Positions 9,210-19,387 of a DNA stretch of 64,000 nucleotides are shown here, one piece after another. The DNA is taken from positions 45,490,170 through 45,554,169 of the forward strand of contig CM042156.1 in assembly GCA_023376005.1 (NCBI GenBank), in the 5' to 3' direction. The notes beneath the pieces are model-generated. The model made no database searches and was not told the DNA's origin. It saw nothing but the letters and a program-made list of their open reading frames with translations. The position numbers and the translations under genes are program-made. The first letter of the stretch is position 1, and the number at the start of each line of letters is the position of its first letter. This DNA comes from Doryteuthis pealeii (lineage: Eukaryota > Mollusca > Cephalopoda > Myopsida > Loliginidae).

Positions 9210-9890
9210 GGCAAAATATTGCCAGGTTTCAATGATGCTGATAGCTTTTTAATTTAAATTTTAGCTTTTTAATTTAGTGCGTCCTGGGACGCTCATATTT
9301 GCTTTGAATGAGTCCGCGGGAAATTTGATGGGTCCAACTAAAGTTTCTTAATAAATTAAAGGGTTTTTATTTATGATCTGGGGAAACAACTAAAGCTGTC
9401 TAGCTCCTACCTTGTAACCAATCCTGTGTAATTCGATTCCAAGAAACTATTGAAATGTATTTACAGTTAGCTTGAAATGGTGAGGGGAAAAAAAAGACAC
9501 TGGGATGCATGGACATGATTTTACTGCGTCCTTTTAGATTTTTATGCGTCTGGAACGCAGGATGCGTAGCTATCAGCATATCTGGGTTTAAAACTTGACA
9601 TTTTAGTTTACGTCATAAGCAACAGGAAGTGTTCAGAAGAAAATGGAAGACCTGTTAAGAATGCTTTAATGGCGAATAAATGTTTATATGACTTCTACAC
9701 AGAAGAGCGGTAACAAGGGAAGAACAAAAAGGGGACAGAGAGAAATAAGTTTAAAGTTCATAGATGAGGGACGTGGAAAAGTGTAGAATACGACACAACA
9801 CTCAAGTTAAAAATCATAACAAACGCAGGGCTAAGTTATTCTAAAAATCTATCAACAGCTCAGAATAATGGCGGGTCTGGAAGTCATCAC
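9205..9890. other. Unassigned intron sequence
   Basis: Contains GCGTCCTGGGACGCTCATAT near 9278 and a related TGCGTCTGGAACGCAGGATG near 9544, suggesting a small inverted or duplicated repeat. No coding signal. Confidence 0.3.
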
Positions 9891-9936
9891 TTGTTGCTTT
9901 CAAAGAGCTTTTTTTTTTCTTCCTTTTTTCTCTCTT

Positions 9937-10014
9937 CTTACACAGTCACATTGTTTTTGTTAATTCATTCACTTTCTCTTTCTCTCTCTTTCTTTCTCTC
10001 TCTCTCTTTCTTTA

Positions 10015-10075
<61 letters not shown>

Positions 10076-10150
10076 ATCTCTCCTCGTCCTCTTTTTTATT
10101 TCTTCATTATTTCCTTCTTTCTCTCTTCTTACACAGCAACATTGTTTTGG

Positions 10151-10218
<68 letters not shown>

Positions 10219-10492
10219 TTTCTCTCTCTCTTCTCTCTCTCTCTCTCCTCCTCCTCTTATTTTATTTCTTCATTATTTCCTTCTTTCTCTCTTCTTACAC
10301 AGTAACATTGTTTTGTTAATTCATTCGCTCTCTCTATCTCTCTCTCTCCCTCTTTCTCTCTCTCCCTTTCTCTCTCTATCTCTCTCTCTCTCTCTCTCTC
10401 CCTTTTCATCTCTCCTCCTCCTCTTTTTTTATTTCTTCATTATTTCCTTCTTTCTCTCTTCTTACACAGTAACATTGTTTTTGTTAATTCAT

Positions 10493-10553
<61 letters not shown>

Positions 10554-10665
10554 CTATCTCTTTCTCTATCTCCCTTCTCTCTCTCTTCATCTCTCCCCCT
10601 CCTCTTTTTTATTTCTTCCTTTTCCCTTCTTTCTCTTTCTTACACAGTAACATTATTTTCGTTAA

Positions 10666-10715
<50 letters not shown>

Positions 10716-10765
10716 CTTTTCATCTCGCCTCCACCTCTTCTTTCTTTCTCTCTCACTGTGTGTGT
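9937..10765. repeat. Five-unit minisatellite with a (CT)n in every unit
   Basis: The word CTTACACAG recurs at 9937, 10128, 10294, 10461 and 10639 (spacing 166-191). Each unit continues AACATTGTTTT and TTAATTCATTC, then a CT run of variable length, then CATCTCTCCTC and TATTTCTTCATTATTTCC. Length differences come from the CT run. Confidence 0.9.
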
Positions 10766-10799
10766 GTGTGCGTGTGTGTGTTCTTATCAATTTTGCTTT

Positions 10800-11029
10800 C
10801 TCAAATTTCGAGTATGTGTTGAGCAATGAGAAAGGCCAGGTTGTGGCAACAGTCATAAATCCAGTATATGTTGACTACGGCAATGATGGCCCAAACCCTA
10901 AAGATAAACAATCGCAAACGTTGGGTATTCGTCATGGAAGGACAAATCGCTTATCAAACGGGATTTGTTGAAAGAATTGCGGAGACAACGATAGCATATA
11001 CCTGTAACTTCACTATGACCTGAAGATTA
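10800..11029 (+). other. Unrecognised reading-frame fragment
   Basis: Two overlapping frames are open over about 150 bp and neither has a clear acceptor or family match. One reads FEYVLSNEKGQVVATVINPV. The other reads KRWVFVMEGQIAYQTGFVER and continues to a stop at about 11023. It may be a repeat-derived fragment. I cannot assign it. Confidence 0.25.
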
Positions 11030-11033
11030 ACCA

Positions 11034-11068
<35 letters not shown>

Positions 11069-11161
11069 AAGAAAAGGAAGTGAATCCGACGGTATGTAGT
11101 ATATTAAGAAAAATTGAAAAAAAAAACACAGGTTTAAATAAGTTAAGTGGTAAGTTTATTG

Positions 11162-11208
11162 GCCGACGCTGCAGTGTTTCGATCTATTAATTAGATCATC
11201 TTCAGGGC
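11162..11208 (-). ncRNA. Hammerhead-like motif, left arm
   Basis: Mirror of the motif at 11270-11316: CTGAAGA, GATCT/AGATC stem II, GAAA, GTC cleavage triplet, 3-bp stem I (GCC/GGC). One unpaired T lies between the CTGAAGA core and stem II. Confidence 0.45.
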
Positions 11209-11269
11209 ATTTGTTGGTATATGGAAGGTAATAAAAAATTTTTTTATCACCTTCCATATACCAACAAAT

Positions 11270-11316
11270 GCCCTGAAGATGATCTAATTAATAGATCGAA
11301 ACACTGCAGCGTCGGC
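11270..11316 (+). ncRNA. Hammerhead-like motif, right arm
   Basis: CTGAAGA (11273-11279), one extra T, stem II GATCT-AATTAAT-AGATC (11281-11297), GAAA (11298-11301), short stem III AC...GT, cleavage triplet GTC (11311-11313), stem I GCC/GGC. The extra base and short stem I make activity uncertain. Confidence 0.45.
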
Positions 11317-11388
11317 CAATAAACTTACCACTTAACTTATTTAAACCTGTGTTTTTTTTTTCAATTTTTTTTAATATACTACATATAT

Positions 11389-11394
11389 ATATAT

Positions 11395-11428
<34 letters not shown>

Positions 11429-11430
11429 AG
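11389..11430. repeat. (TA)n microsatellite
   Basis: Two TA blocks separated by one AATA interruption. Confidence 0.9.
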
Positions 11431-11465
11431 TCTCTTTAACTTTAGTTAAACAGACAATTCTTATA

Positions 11466-11740
11466 GGCCGTTGTCATGTCAGTATGGCTGCACTACTTGG
11501 TCCCTAACGAAGCGACTAGAGAATAAACTAGATGGGAGCTGGACAAGAATGCTGCGTGTGATCCTGAACAAGATGTGGAAACAACACCCCACGAGAAAAC
11601 AGCTGTACGGCCACCTGCCACATATCACCCAAACCATCCGTAAGACGGACAAGGCACGTAGGACACTGCTGGAGAAGCAAGAACGATCTCATAAGTGACG
11701 TCCTCCTATGGAAGCCAGCACATGGGCACGCCAATAGAGA
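11466..11740 (+). pseudogene. YADD-type LINE, C-terminal fragment
   Basis: Reads CTTWSLTKRLENKLDGSWTR, then MLRVILNKMWKQHPTRKQLYG and HLPHITQTIRKTDKARRTLLE, with a frameshift near 11690. It matches the tail of the LINE at 33.4-34.97 kb. 5' truncated. Confidence 0.7.
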
Positions 11741-11895
11741 CTATCAAATCACATATGTTCAGGCTTGTCTTCCACTGAAGAACAATTACAAAAAGAACTT
11801 ACTGCTTTTGCACAATTACATTTGAACCTTTTTTTGCATTAAAACTACACTGTCCCCAAATCTTTAAAACTCGTAAAATCTCAAGAATAAGTCGT

Positions 11896-12153
11896 CGAGT
11901 AAAGTCGTCGGGGTGGCCTAAAGTCGGTATCAGCCAGACAGCGAGGGAGTCTATCCCCTTTTCACTAGCGCTAGACCAAGGAGATTGTTTTTGCGTCTGA
12001 GGTGGAGCGCCACGCCTACCATCAGCACCTTACTTTACAGCATAGATAGATCCCTGTGCTACTCATACGCTGAGTTGGCGAGGGTCGGTATCGAACTAGG
12101 AACCTTGTGGTTCCTAGCCGAACGTTCTACCGACTGAGCTAACCCGGCCCTCT
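11896..12153 (-). mobile_element. SINE-A copy
   Basis: A well-preserved full copy. The head on the minus strand is GGGCCGGGTTAGCTCAGTCG and the 3' end is CGACGACTTTACTCGACGAC. Confidence 0.85.
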
Positions 12154-12167
12154 ATGGACCAATATAA

Positions 12168-12392
12168 CCAGTAAGTAAAGTCGGCGGGGCGACCTATTGT
12201 TGGTATTAGCCGGATAGCGAGAGAGTCTATTTCCTTTTCACCAGCGCTAGACCAGGGAGATAGTTTTTGCGTCTGAGATGGAGTGCCACACCTACCATCT
12301 GCTCCCTGCTTCACCGCACAGATCCAAGCTGAGTTGGCGAACCCAGAATCTTGTGGATCCTAGCCGGATGCTTTAGCGACTGAGCTAGAATT
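12168..12392 (-). mobile_element. SINE-A copy, diverged
   Basis: Adjacent to the previous copy in the same orientation. It has an internal deletion between GGATCTG and GCTCAACTCAGC-like words, and box A is degraded. Confidence 0.7.
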
Positions 12393-12472
12393 ATACATTC
12401 ATAATAGGACTGTCTAATATTTGCCTCTCAAAATTCTTTCATTATTCTTTTCAATAAAAACATTATTCCAGT

Positions 12473-12604
12473 GACGAGGAAGTGAAATCTGCAGCGAAGA
12501 AGTGCCTCAAAGAACAGTCAGAATTTTATGGGGCAAAGATACATACTCTCATTCAAAGTTGGAACATTGCTATTGAGAGACTATGTGGAGAAGTAGGGAT
12601 ATGA
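12473..12604 (+). pseudogene. Mariner/SETMAR-type transposase C-terminal fragment
   Basis: 43 codons to a stop begin DEEVKSAAKKCLKEQSEFYG, continue to AKIHTLIQSWNIAIERL, and resemble the last residues of mariner-family transposases (D.EVK....WL..Q...FY..GI..LI.RWN.CIE). The conserved Trp after KK is replaced by Cys and the final VEK-type end is altered. No DDD catalytic core or terminal repeat is seen, so this is a 5'-truncated relic. A CATTATTCCAG before it resembles a splice acceptor, but the family match makes exonisation unlikely. Confidence 0.6.
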
Positions 12605-13640
12605 TCCACAGAGGATTAGATGATACATGTTCCTGTGTTGGCAATTATACCTGTCGTAAACAAAATGGCATTACTTTTTTGACTAACCCTCGTATATATT
12701 ACATGGACATTTTTGTCACCCCACGTATTAATTCACTATTAATCTCGTCAGAGAGAAACTTTTTATTATTATTTTTAAATCCGATTAATATGGCCAATCT
12801 TTAGTGTTGCTTGGAAGGGGGAATTTTGTTTGTATATTTGAGTGCATACGCTTGTGTATGTTTTTTTTTTACTGATGAGTTAGTGTATGTGCTATCACCC
12901 GCGCATGCGTATATCTGCGTGTGTATTGGCATATATCCTTATTGAATTTTATTTTTGCCGAAACGAAATCTGCATGAGATAACGAAAGGAGAAAAGAGGC
13001 ATGCTGTTTTATGCAACTTTATCGTTTTATTTATTGTTTTATTATTTTTATTCTTCTTATTTTCATATCCTGTCACAGTTAATGACCTTTTACAAGAGTT
13101 GTTTTGCTTCATTTTTTGCCTGCGTTTGGTTAGTATCCCACAATCCTTTAGTCTCTATTTGGTTAATACTGTTAAGTTCTTAAGGGCCATAATTGGCCAG
13201 TTGATTCTAGGTTGAGAGTCCTCCGATTTAAGTCACGTGGGACCTGGTTGGCTCTCAGTTTCAGCTTGGACGTCAGGCAGATAAGATGTTTCTGCCTTAG
13301 CTGGAGCTCACTGCACACGCGCGTTATGTTAGTTAGAGAAATATGTTTAGTTAAGTAAATAAAAGTTTACATAAATAATATGGTTTTGTGGTTGATGAAT
13401 GTCTTGGCAACAAGACTGACCTAGAAGAAGAAATGAATCAAGGACGACAACCAGCAAGAACAGAGAAATAGAAGACCAGACACGAAGTCCCCAAGACTAG
13501 GTCCAGACGCTGGAAGAAGAACGTAAGATACCAAAGATGAGCAGAAGAAGAATAGAAGTAGAAAGAAAGGAAAGAGAGTATACAACACACATGATCTCGC
13601 CTAGTTTATAAGTACAGGCAGGGAACTGGCACACACCTTA
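12605..13640. other. Unassigned intron sequence
   Basis: No gene is recognised. GGACCTGGTTGGCTCTCAG (about 13250) and the purine-rich 13430-13590 block (GAAGAAGAA words) are the only distinct parts. Confidence 0.3.
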
Positions 13641-13659
13641 TATACACCAAAAATCCAAC

Positions 13660-13800
13660 AAATACAGGGGTTGGTATTTACCCAACCTGTTCGCCACGGG
13701 TAGGATGTGACACAAGGTCAAATGTATGGGGCATCCAGCGAAGATCCCCATTCACTGGATTTGCGAAACTAGCCATTATACCACGATGGGATAACCTGGT
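13660..13800 (-). mobile_element. SINE-D copy
   Basis: The minus strand starts TCGTGGTATAATGGCTAG (box A-like) and has GATCTTCGCTGGATGCCCCA and ACCTTGTGTCACATCCTACC. The same 3' half occurs in SINE-D at 37960 and in the SINE-B tail at 63920. Confidence 0.6.
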
Positions 13801-14378
13801 AAGGACATGGGTATAGTATAGACATGTCACTGTAAATTGATAGTAGTGTCGGGTCAGTGAAATACGTTTATTTCTATGTGTGGAGTTAAGTATGGGAGAG
13901 CATTTCTTTGATTGGACATAGCAATTACGTGATGTGCCCAGATGTTTTGGCGCCAAGATTAGGGAGACATTCGGACCATGGTAATGAAAAAAAGTGATAT
14001 TATGGAATTGTTCTTTGTGTTCTCTGGGTTTTTAAAAAAAAAAGTTATTAGCATTTTTTGTTTTTGTTTTGTATATTTTGTATGCCTTTCTTATTGTATT
14101 GTATATGACGTGAGTAGGATACCGTTTGTTTGTGTTTTTTTAAGTAGATTTTATAAATCTGATGATTGAAATAAGAAACAGTAAAATTAGCCACTGTTGA
14201 AAAATAGATGCAAAAGGATTTGGCTTTATTTTAGTTTGATATTTCTTTAGTTTTCCAAGTTAAAATAGATACAAAGTCATTTTTTAATGTAGGGTACCAC
14301 ACAGGAAGCAAACCTCTCAGACAAGGGGATAACAAAATTGATAGGAGTCCATCAGCATTCTCCTTGAGTTTCAGTTTT

Positions 14379-14425
14379 GTTTAATGGCATATCAACCTCT
14401 GTGGGTCATTTAATGCAAAAAAGGG
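14379..14425 (-). mobile_element. Rep-G 3' end fragment
   Basis: Only about 45 bp: TTTAATGGCATATCAACCTC and GGGTCATTTAATGC, the terminal motif in antisense. Confidence 0.5.
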
Positions 14426-14598
14426 TTAAATTGATTTTGTCTTCCATATGGATTTTAGGCTTTAGGGTATGGGCTTTTACAGTAGTATTTGGTTATGTTT
14501 GGTCAGTTCTTGATGAAAAGGTTGCCTTTTTTTTTCTTTTTCCCCAAATAATTTCAATGTTTTTAAAAAAATTGTTAATTTCTTTTTTTAAATTTCAG

Positions 14599-14759
14599 GT
14601 TTGTTTGAAGAAACAATGTCTGACTTACAAACTGATGACGTTGCACACACCGTGGGTGGTGCGTCAGGGAGGTTGGAGCGACTGGTCCGAATGGACACCT
14701 TGCTCTCGCACTTGTGGGACGGGCGTTAGTTATAGCCATAGAGAGTGTAATAATCCTTC
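14599..14759 (+). CDS. ADAMTS-like metalloprotease, internal exon 3 (end of Cys-rich, TSP1 start)
   Basis: A 161-nt exon with acceptor TTTCAG and donor GTAAGT, starting in phase 0 and ending with TC of a split Ser codon. It opens with VCLKKQC, closing the Cys-rich domain. A short linker follows (about residues 8-24), then a thrombospondin type-1 repeat: GGWSDWSEWTPCSRTCGTG and VSYSHRECNNP. The W-x-x-W-x-x-W motif, a C-mannosylation site in known TSP1 repeats, and the CSRTCG motif, whose Thr is the usual O-fucose acceptor, are intact. Position directly after the Cys-rich domain fits the central TSP1 of ADAMTS proteins. Confidence 0.92.
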
Positions 14760-14819
14760 GTAAGTATATAATGACCAAACGCACGCACGCATTACATTTA
14801 TCTATCTATACATATATGA

Positions 14820-15203
14820 AAGGCAGTTGGTACGTATATATGTATGTGTGTATGTCCAGAGGTAACTATGAAAATAAAACAGTTAATGACAAAATAAATG
14901 TATATACACATTCACTATCACCAGAGCTTGCTTTTTGTGCAAAAATAATAAAGATTGTATTTATATCTGGGAAGATATTTAAAAACTAGGATTTGAATAG
15001 TAATTGAGGGGAAAGTCATTGGTTGCTGTAGAAAACAAACTCAGGTTAACAGGTTAACAATAGGTTTTATTTACGGGAACATACATCATACGGTCTCTTT
15101 GGTTCATCACGCTCAGTTAATAATGATAGTCCCTTTTTAGGGATCTCGCCCTATCGAGATTTTCCCTAATCTCGTTATGTCGAGATCTCAGTACACTACA
15201 CCA

Positions 15204-15239
<36 letters not shown>

Positions 15240-16507
15240 TATTTATTTCCCTTTTGATTAAAAGGTTTCTTCAGACATGATAAAGTCTTTCTGCCAAGCT
15301 TGTACTTGTCTAAGTACACTACAGTTGTGTTCGTGATTAAAACATGAATCAATTATGTAAGACCAAAACAGTCAATGGATCTGCGAGACTAACTTTTTAT
15401 TATCCTCCTTCTACCCAGGCAACGACTTAAAAGTATTTGTTGAGGTTGAATATTCAAAGTGTTGCATAATGGAAATAATGCGTGAAATAACAGAATTTAC
15501 AATAGGTAAAAAATTAGGTGAGGAGATGGACACACGCGAGGTAAACTCAACAATGGTTTATTACAAACTGATCAATTTTTACAAGGGTTGAAAAAAGCGG
15601 GAACAAACCTTGCGCGGAAGTGAGCAGAGTCTGAGCTCCTGGTGATGTCACATCAAATATATTTATCAATAGAAATATGAACTTATAAAAATCTTAACAG
15701 TATTTCTTGTCTTTTGTCTCTTTTCCGTTCCTTAATTCCTTTTCAGCACCACAAGAAAAACGGACCACGTGTATTAGGGTTAAAGAAGAAACTAACAACG
15801 ACTTACCCTAACAACCTACTAAACCCTATACATGCACTTTCATTACAGGAGTCAAATTAACAAAATGGTTGGGGGAGTATATGACAACAAATGAATAAAA
15901 AATATGTTGCCATCAGAATTTTGAGGAAAAATGTATTTTAGAAGAAACCCTATCTTTTTTCTTTCTTTAAACACTGAAAATATTTATTAAAATCCAATAA
16001 TTAGTCAATTTTAGGGGATTAAAAAAAAAAGATCAAATAAAAATGGTTCTTTAGCAAGCGTACATTTTGGTACATCCCTATTAAATTGTTTTAAAAGTCA
16101 GGTTTCTTTTCATAAAACTTTCAGAACGCAACAGAATAAGTAGGGCAATATTAAGTAATTTTTTTTCTTTCTTTCTTTTTTAATCCCGAATAGAGTCTTA
16201 TCAATTTTAAGGACTGAATTGGTCCCTTATTCCTGCTGCTGCTGCTGCTGTCCTCGCCACTGCTACTGCTGCTGCTGCTGCTGTCCATTGAAACTCTAAT
16301 CCAACTTGTTCTATAATCCCAAGTTAACCTATTTGATATTTAAACACGGAACAAAAAGTAAAAGAAAGAAATGAATACAAATATTAATGACTCACCGAAC
16401 AAAACTGTCCGAGGGAGAAAAATGGCTACTTATTTGAAAACATTAAAACAGAAAGAGATGCCTGTGTAACTTGTTGTTTACAAATTCTTTAAAAAGAGAA
16501 GTTAGAC

Positions 16508-16509
<2 letters not shown>
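14820..16509. other. Intron with no recognised gene
   Basis: 14800-14920 resembles 7805-7915 (words GGCAGTTG, TGTATGTCC, AACTATGAAAATAAAA, ATATACACATTCACTATC), a small unnamed repeat pair. 15199-15240 is (ATT)n, and 16229-16285 is a CTG-rich patch with GCTGCTGCTGCTG words. 15900-16080 weakly resembles the block at 42110-42230. Confidence 0.35.
15243..15277 (-). ncRNA. Weak hammerhead-like core
   Basis: The minus strand reads CTGAAGA, AA, CCTTTT-AATC-AAAAGG, GAAA. Two extra bases and no matching stem I make this a low-grade candidate. Confidence 0.15.

Positions 16510-16557
<48 letters not shown>
16510..16557. repeat. (GT)n microsatellite
   Basis: An uninterrupted run of about 24 GT units. 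Confidence 0.95.
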
Positions 16558-16558
<1 letters not shown>

Positions 16559-16769
16559 GCCAACATCATAATCCGTAGCGAAATCATGACCGCTACTAAA
16601 ACAATAAAACGTTAGTAACTTTAGTTTAAGAAGATACATAAGTTCACATTTTTTTCAATTCTCACACATAAAATAGGAAATTCTCTTCTGTTCATCATCA
16701 TTTCAAAATTTATTTTTTGACGCGTGATAATATCTATTTTTTTCTATTTTTTTTTTTTTTTTTCCACAG

Positions 16770-16829
16770 CCCTATTCAACATGAATACTGCAAGGGTAAC
16801 GAATATAGAGCCGAGCTTTGTAATACATC
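16770..16829 (+). CDS. ADAMTS-like metalloprotease, internal exon 4 (TSP1 repeat, middle)
   Basis: A 60-nt exon. A long T-tract and TTTCCACAG acceptor precede it and GTGAGT follows. The first base completes the Ser codon from exon 3, giving NNPSPIQHEYCKGNEYRAEL, then CNTS. This matches the ADAMTS TSP1 middle segment (P..GG.YC.G....Y..CNT) precisely in frame and in spacing, so the exon 3 to 4 junction is well supported. It ends with two bases (TC) of a Ser codon. Confidence 0.9.
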
Positions 16830-16849
16830 GTGAGTTTTGTCCTTTTAGT

Positions 16850-16851
16850 CT

Positions 16852-16915
<64 letters not shown>
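16850..16915. repeat. (CT)n/(GT)n microsatellite
   Basis: Starts 20 bp after the exon 4 donor site. Confidence 0.95.
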
Positions 16916-16917
16916 AT

Positions 16918-17168
16918 TGGTTGGTAGTTGGGTTTTACAGCATATCGACCCATTGGGTCGTTTTACACCGAATACGTTTTTGTTTTAATTCTTGATAGGT
17001 ACTCAATTTTTTTCTATTTAACCTATAGATGGCACCCTAACAGGTACTACCACTCCGGGTCAGGGTGGACCAGGGAGTAATGGTGATGAAGGGGTACTCC
17101 ACATTCCCCAGAGCTCCAGAAATGAAACTTCACCATCAGATAGTTTAACCTCATACACAGGACGTTAA
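16918..17168 (-). mobile_element. Rep-G 3' portion
   Basis: Sense is minus. It runs from the 3' end near GGTTGGTAGTTGGGTTTTAC to a 5' truncation at about 17168. Subtype with CCCATTGGGTC, as at 24930 and 52090. Confidence 0.65.

Positions 17169-17170
<2 letters not shown>

Positions 17171-17198
<28 letters not shown>
17171..17198. repeat. (GT)n microsatellite
   Basis: Short GT run at the truncated end of Rep-G. Confidence 0.9.
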
Positions 17199-17199
<1 letters not shown>

Positions 17200-17229
17200 A
17201 TATGAGTCTCCCAAAAATGTATCCTCATA

Positions 17230-17690
17230 TCAAAATTCCGTCTGCAAAAGACGATGGCGTAGTGTCCATTTTTTATCTGCATCTGTGCGAGTGGCCGAAC
17301 AGGTCGATCTTTGAATAGCAGTTTCTACTGCAGTGACTGCACACAAACAGTGATATTTGCTGGGGCTGCTGTTGTCTTTCCTTCCTTCTGGCTCTCTTTG
17401 CTGTGGCGGTTACTTTCTTCTCTGTTTCACTCCTTTGTGTGCCTTGTTTGACAAGAAGGCGCCAGGCCGCTCGGTTTTCTGCACCAGCCTCCCATGTGTT
17501 TGGTGTTGATGTGGCATGTCTTCATGTCTTTCTTGCAGACATCTTTGAAGCGTCGGCGTGGTATTACTACCGATCGGAAACCTTCAACTAATTCGCCATA
17601 CAGTAGGTCTTTAGGGATGCAGCCTTTGGCTATCCTCATGACATGACCAAGCCAGCGCAGGCGCCTCTCGCAGGATTTCAAATATCGCTA
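17230..17690 (-). pseudogene. LINE C-terminal fragment with C2H2-like finger
   Basis: Sense is minus. The first frame reads RRLRWLGHVMRIAKGCIPKD, then LLYGELVEGFR and RRRFKDVCKKDMK. After at least one frameshift a finger reads CSHCSRNCYSKIDLFGHSHR, with C-x2-C and H-x3-H spacing (about 17266-17325). RLRWLGHV and PKDLLYGEL are a very common invertebrate LINE C-terminus. 5' truncated and broken. Confidence 0.75.
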
Positions 17691-17814
17691 GATCAATTTT
17701 AAAATTCTGTGAATATTAATTGCCATTTTTTGTTGTAAATGGTGATTAATAAATTAAAAAAACAGAATGAAGGAAAAACAATTGTATCTCGTTAACAGCC
17801 TTTGACGAATAAAG

Positions 17815-17950
17815 TACAGTGGTGCCTTGACTTACGAGTATACCAACTTATGAGTTTCCCGAGTTACGAGCTGTCACTCGGTCGCTTTTTAGTTTTGTGT
17901 GGAGAGCTAAGATTTGAAGTACAGCGAGCTTCAGATACGCTTATGTTAAT
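17815..17950 (+). mobile_element. Tigger/pogo-like terminal fragment
   Basis: TACAGTGGTGCCTTGACTTA, then CGAG repeats such as GAGTTACGAGCTGTC, resemble a TcMar-Tigger terminal repeat after a TA target. No transposase. Confidence 0.35.
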
Positions 17951-18245
17951 AAACTCACTAAAAACATTTAAGTTTCTATATTCAATACGCCAAATAAAAA
18001 TATTTACAAAAAAAAAACTGTGGCTGGTAAGAAATGTAATCCTTAAATGAGCAATAGAAATCCTGTTCGCATTTTAAAATTTAAGCAAGAAGAATAGCTC
18101 GCTTATGCAGCAGTAAGGTTCTAGAAGATTATGTAACACCAACAGCTTATGTAAAGGAAAAAATGGTCTTCCAAATTTTCTTAATGTTTCATAATTTGAT
18201 CGTTTTTTTATTTTATTTTTATTTTTTTTAATTTTCTTTACGCAG

Positions 18246-18381
18246 CCATGCGTAGACGATTCGCCAGCAACGGAAATTCTGGTCAAATCTCGAGCAAACG
18301 AGACTTGTAGCCGTTTGGTGAAGGCCAAATTCTTAAACCCCGACATATATCAAACGACTGGCAGAGTTTGGGGATTAAAAG
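18246..18381 (+). CDS. ADAMTS-like metalloprotease, candidate exon 5 (TSP1 end and spacer)
   Basis: A 136-nt exon with acceptor CTTTACGCAG and donor GTACGT. Only one frame is open and it starts PCVDDSPATEILVKSRANET, then CSRLVKAKFLNPDIYQTTGR and VWGLKG. The leading PC would complete the CNTS-PC end of the TSP1 repeat exactly where ADAMTS proteins have CNTxxC. But exon 4 ends with two codon bases and this frame needs none, so the predicted join is one base out and would hit TAG after three codons. NET is a possible N-glycosylation site. Confidence 0.6.
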
Positions 18382-18764
18382 GTACGTATACTCGCCTTAC
18401 TTCGAACGATTTTAACGATTTCTATCTGGTTATACAAGTTTATTTCAAAGCTTTAACTTTTCATTTCTCTTACTTCACAAGATCATTATGAATTTTTTTC
18501 AGTTTTATTTAAAAACAAACGAACAAACAAACAAAACAGCAAAACAAAACAAAACAAAAACCGACAATGAAAAAAAGAAAATAAATAAAAATAAATAAAT
18601 AAAAAAAAAGAAAAGAAAGAAAAGCGAAAATACTAGTAAAGTAAAACGTGTTGAATAAGGAAAACTACCTGGAACTGTAGTTATACCACAGTAAGATGAT
18701 AATTTAATTATCACAACATTTGATATTTCTCCTATAGAGCTATTGCAAAATAGTTATATATATA

Positions 18765-19010
18765 AGTAAAGTAAGTAAAGTCGTCGGGGCGGCCTAAAGT
18801 CGGTATCAGCCAGTCAGCGAGGGAGTCTATCCACTTTTCAATAGGAGATTGTTTTTTTAGCATCTGAGGTGGAGCGCCACACCTTCCATCAGCTCCTTAC
18901 CTTACCGAACAGATCCCTGTCCTACTCATACGCTGAGTTGGCGGGGACCGGTATCGAACTAGGAACCTTGTGGTTTCTAGCCGACTTACTGAATAAGCTA
19001 ACCTGGCCCC
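18765..19010 (-). mobile_element. SINE-A copy
   Basis: The minus strand has GGGGCCAGGTTAGCTTATTC (damaged box A), then box B GTTCGATACC. A short deletion removes the CTAGCGCTAGTG segment. Confidence 0.75.
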
Positions 19011-19019
19011 TTGATTTAA

Positions 19020-19372
19020 CTTTCTCTCACTCTTTTTTTTTCTTTCCTCTTTTCATTATGTTCGATTGAAAAAGATTAGCGTTATCGCTTCCGCGTGCTC
19101 ACTCCCCCTGTCTATTTTTTTCTATGTTTCTCATTATATTTTTCTGTGTATCATGTCATTTCTTTCTTTATAATGAAATCGGAATGTTCCATTATTTAGC
19201 TGAGATGACACTCATGAGAAATAAGAATTCGGCGGATAAGCGACATAAGATAATCAGGATTTATATTTTTGCATTTCATATTGGACGATTTGGACGGTCT
19301 CATTTTTAATCAGAGGATGTTGTTGCAAGATGACTATGACCGGAAGATTAAGGAACAAGCGTATTAATGTAT
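19020..19372 (-). repeat. Dispersed repeat X, copy 1
   Basis: On the minus strand it contains TACGCTTGTTCCTTAATCTT, TGAGACCGTCC and CTCATGAGTGTCATCTCAGC. The same order recurs at 51183-51520 and 59450-59775. Function unknown. Confidence 0.6.
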
Positions 19373-19387
19373 ACATATTTCGGCTAA

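Larger units (their letters stand above)
11095..11388. mobile_element. Near-perfect foldback element with two head-to-head hammerhead-like motifs
   Basis: Arms of about 140 bp (11095-11238 and 11246-11388) are almost perfectly complementary. Each arm holds the same hammerhead-like motif. Flanked on both sides by TA runs. No ORF. Confidence 0.75.

Noticed and set aside
8727..9257. Five overlapping long Tyr/Ile frames
   Set aside because: Translation of TA/TATG microsatellite in all frames.
9937..10765. CRISPR array
   Set aside because: Spacing is regular but the spacers are CT runs, and the window is animal DNA. No cas genes.
9891..10822. Long Ser/Leu frames of 142 and 226 codons
   Set aside because: Translation of the CT-rich minisatellite.
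12460..12593. An exon of the ADAMTS gene (acceptor-like CCAG, donor-like GTAGGG)
   Set aside because: The translation fits a mariner transposase C-terminus and would not keep the Cys-rich domain frame between exons 2 and 3.
12872..12900. CTGATGAGTTAGTG as a hammerhead
   Set aside because: No stem II partner and no GAAA within range.
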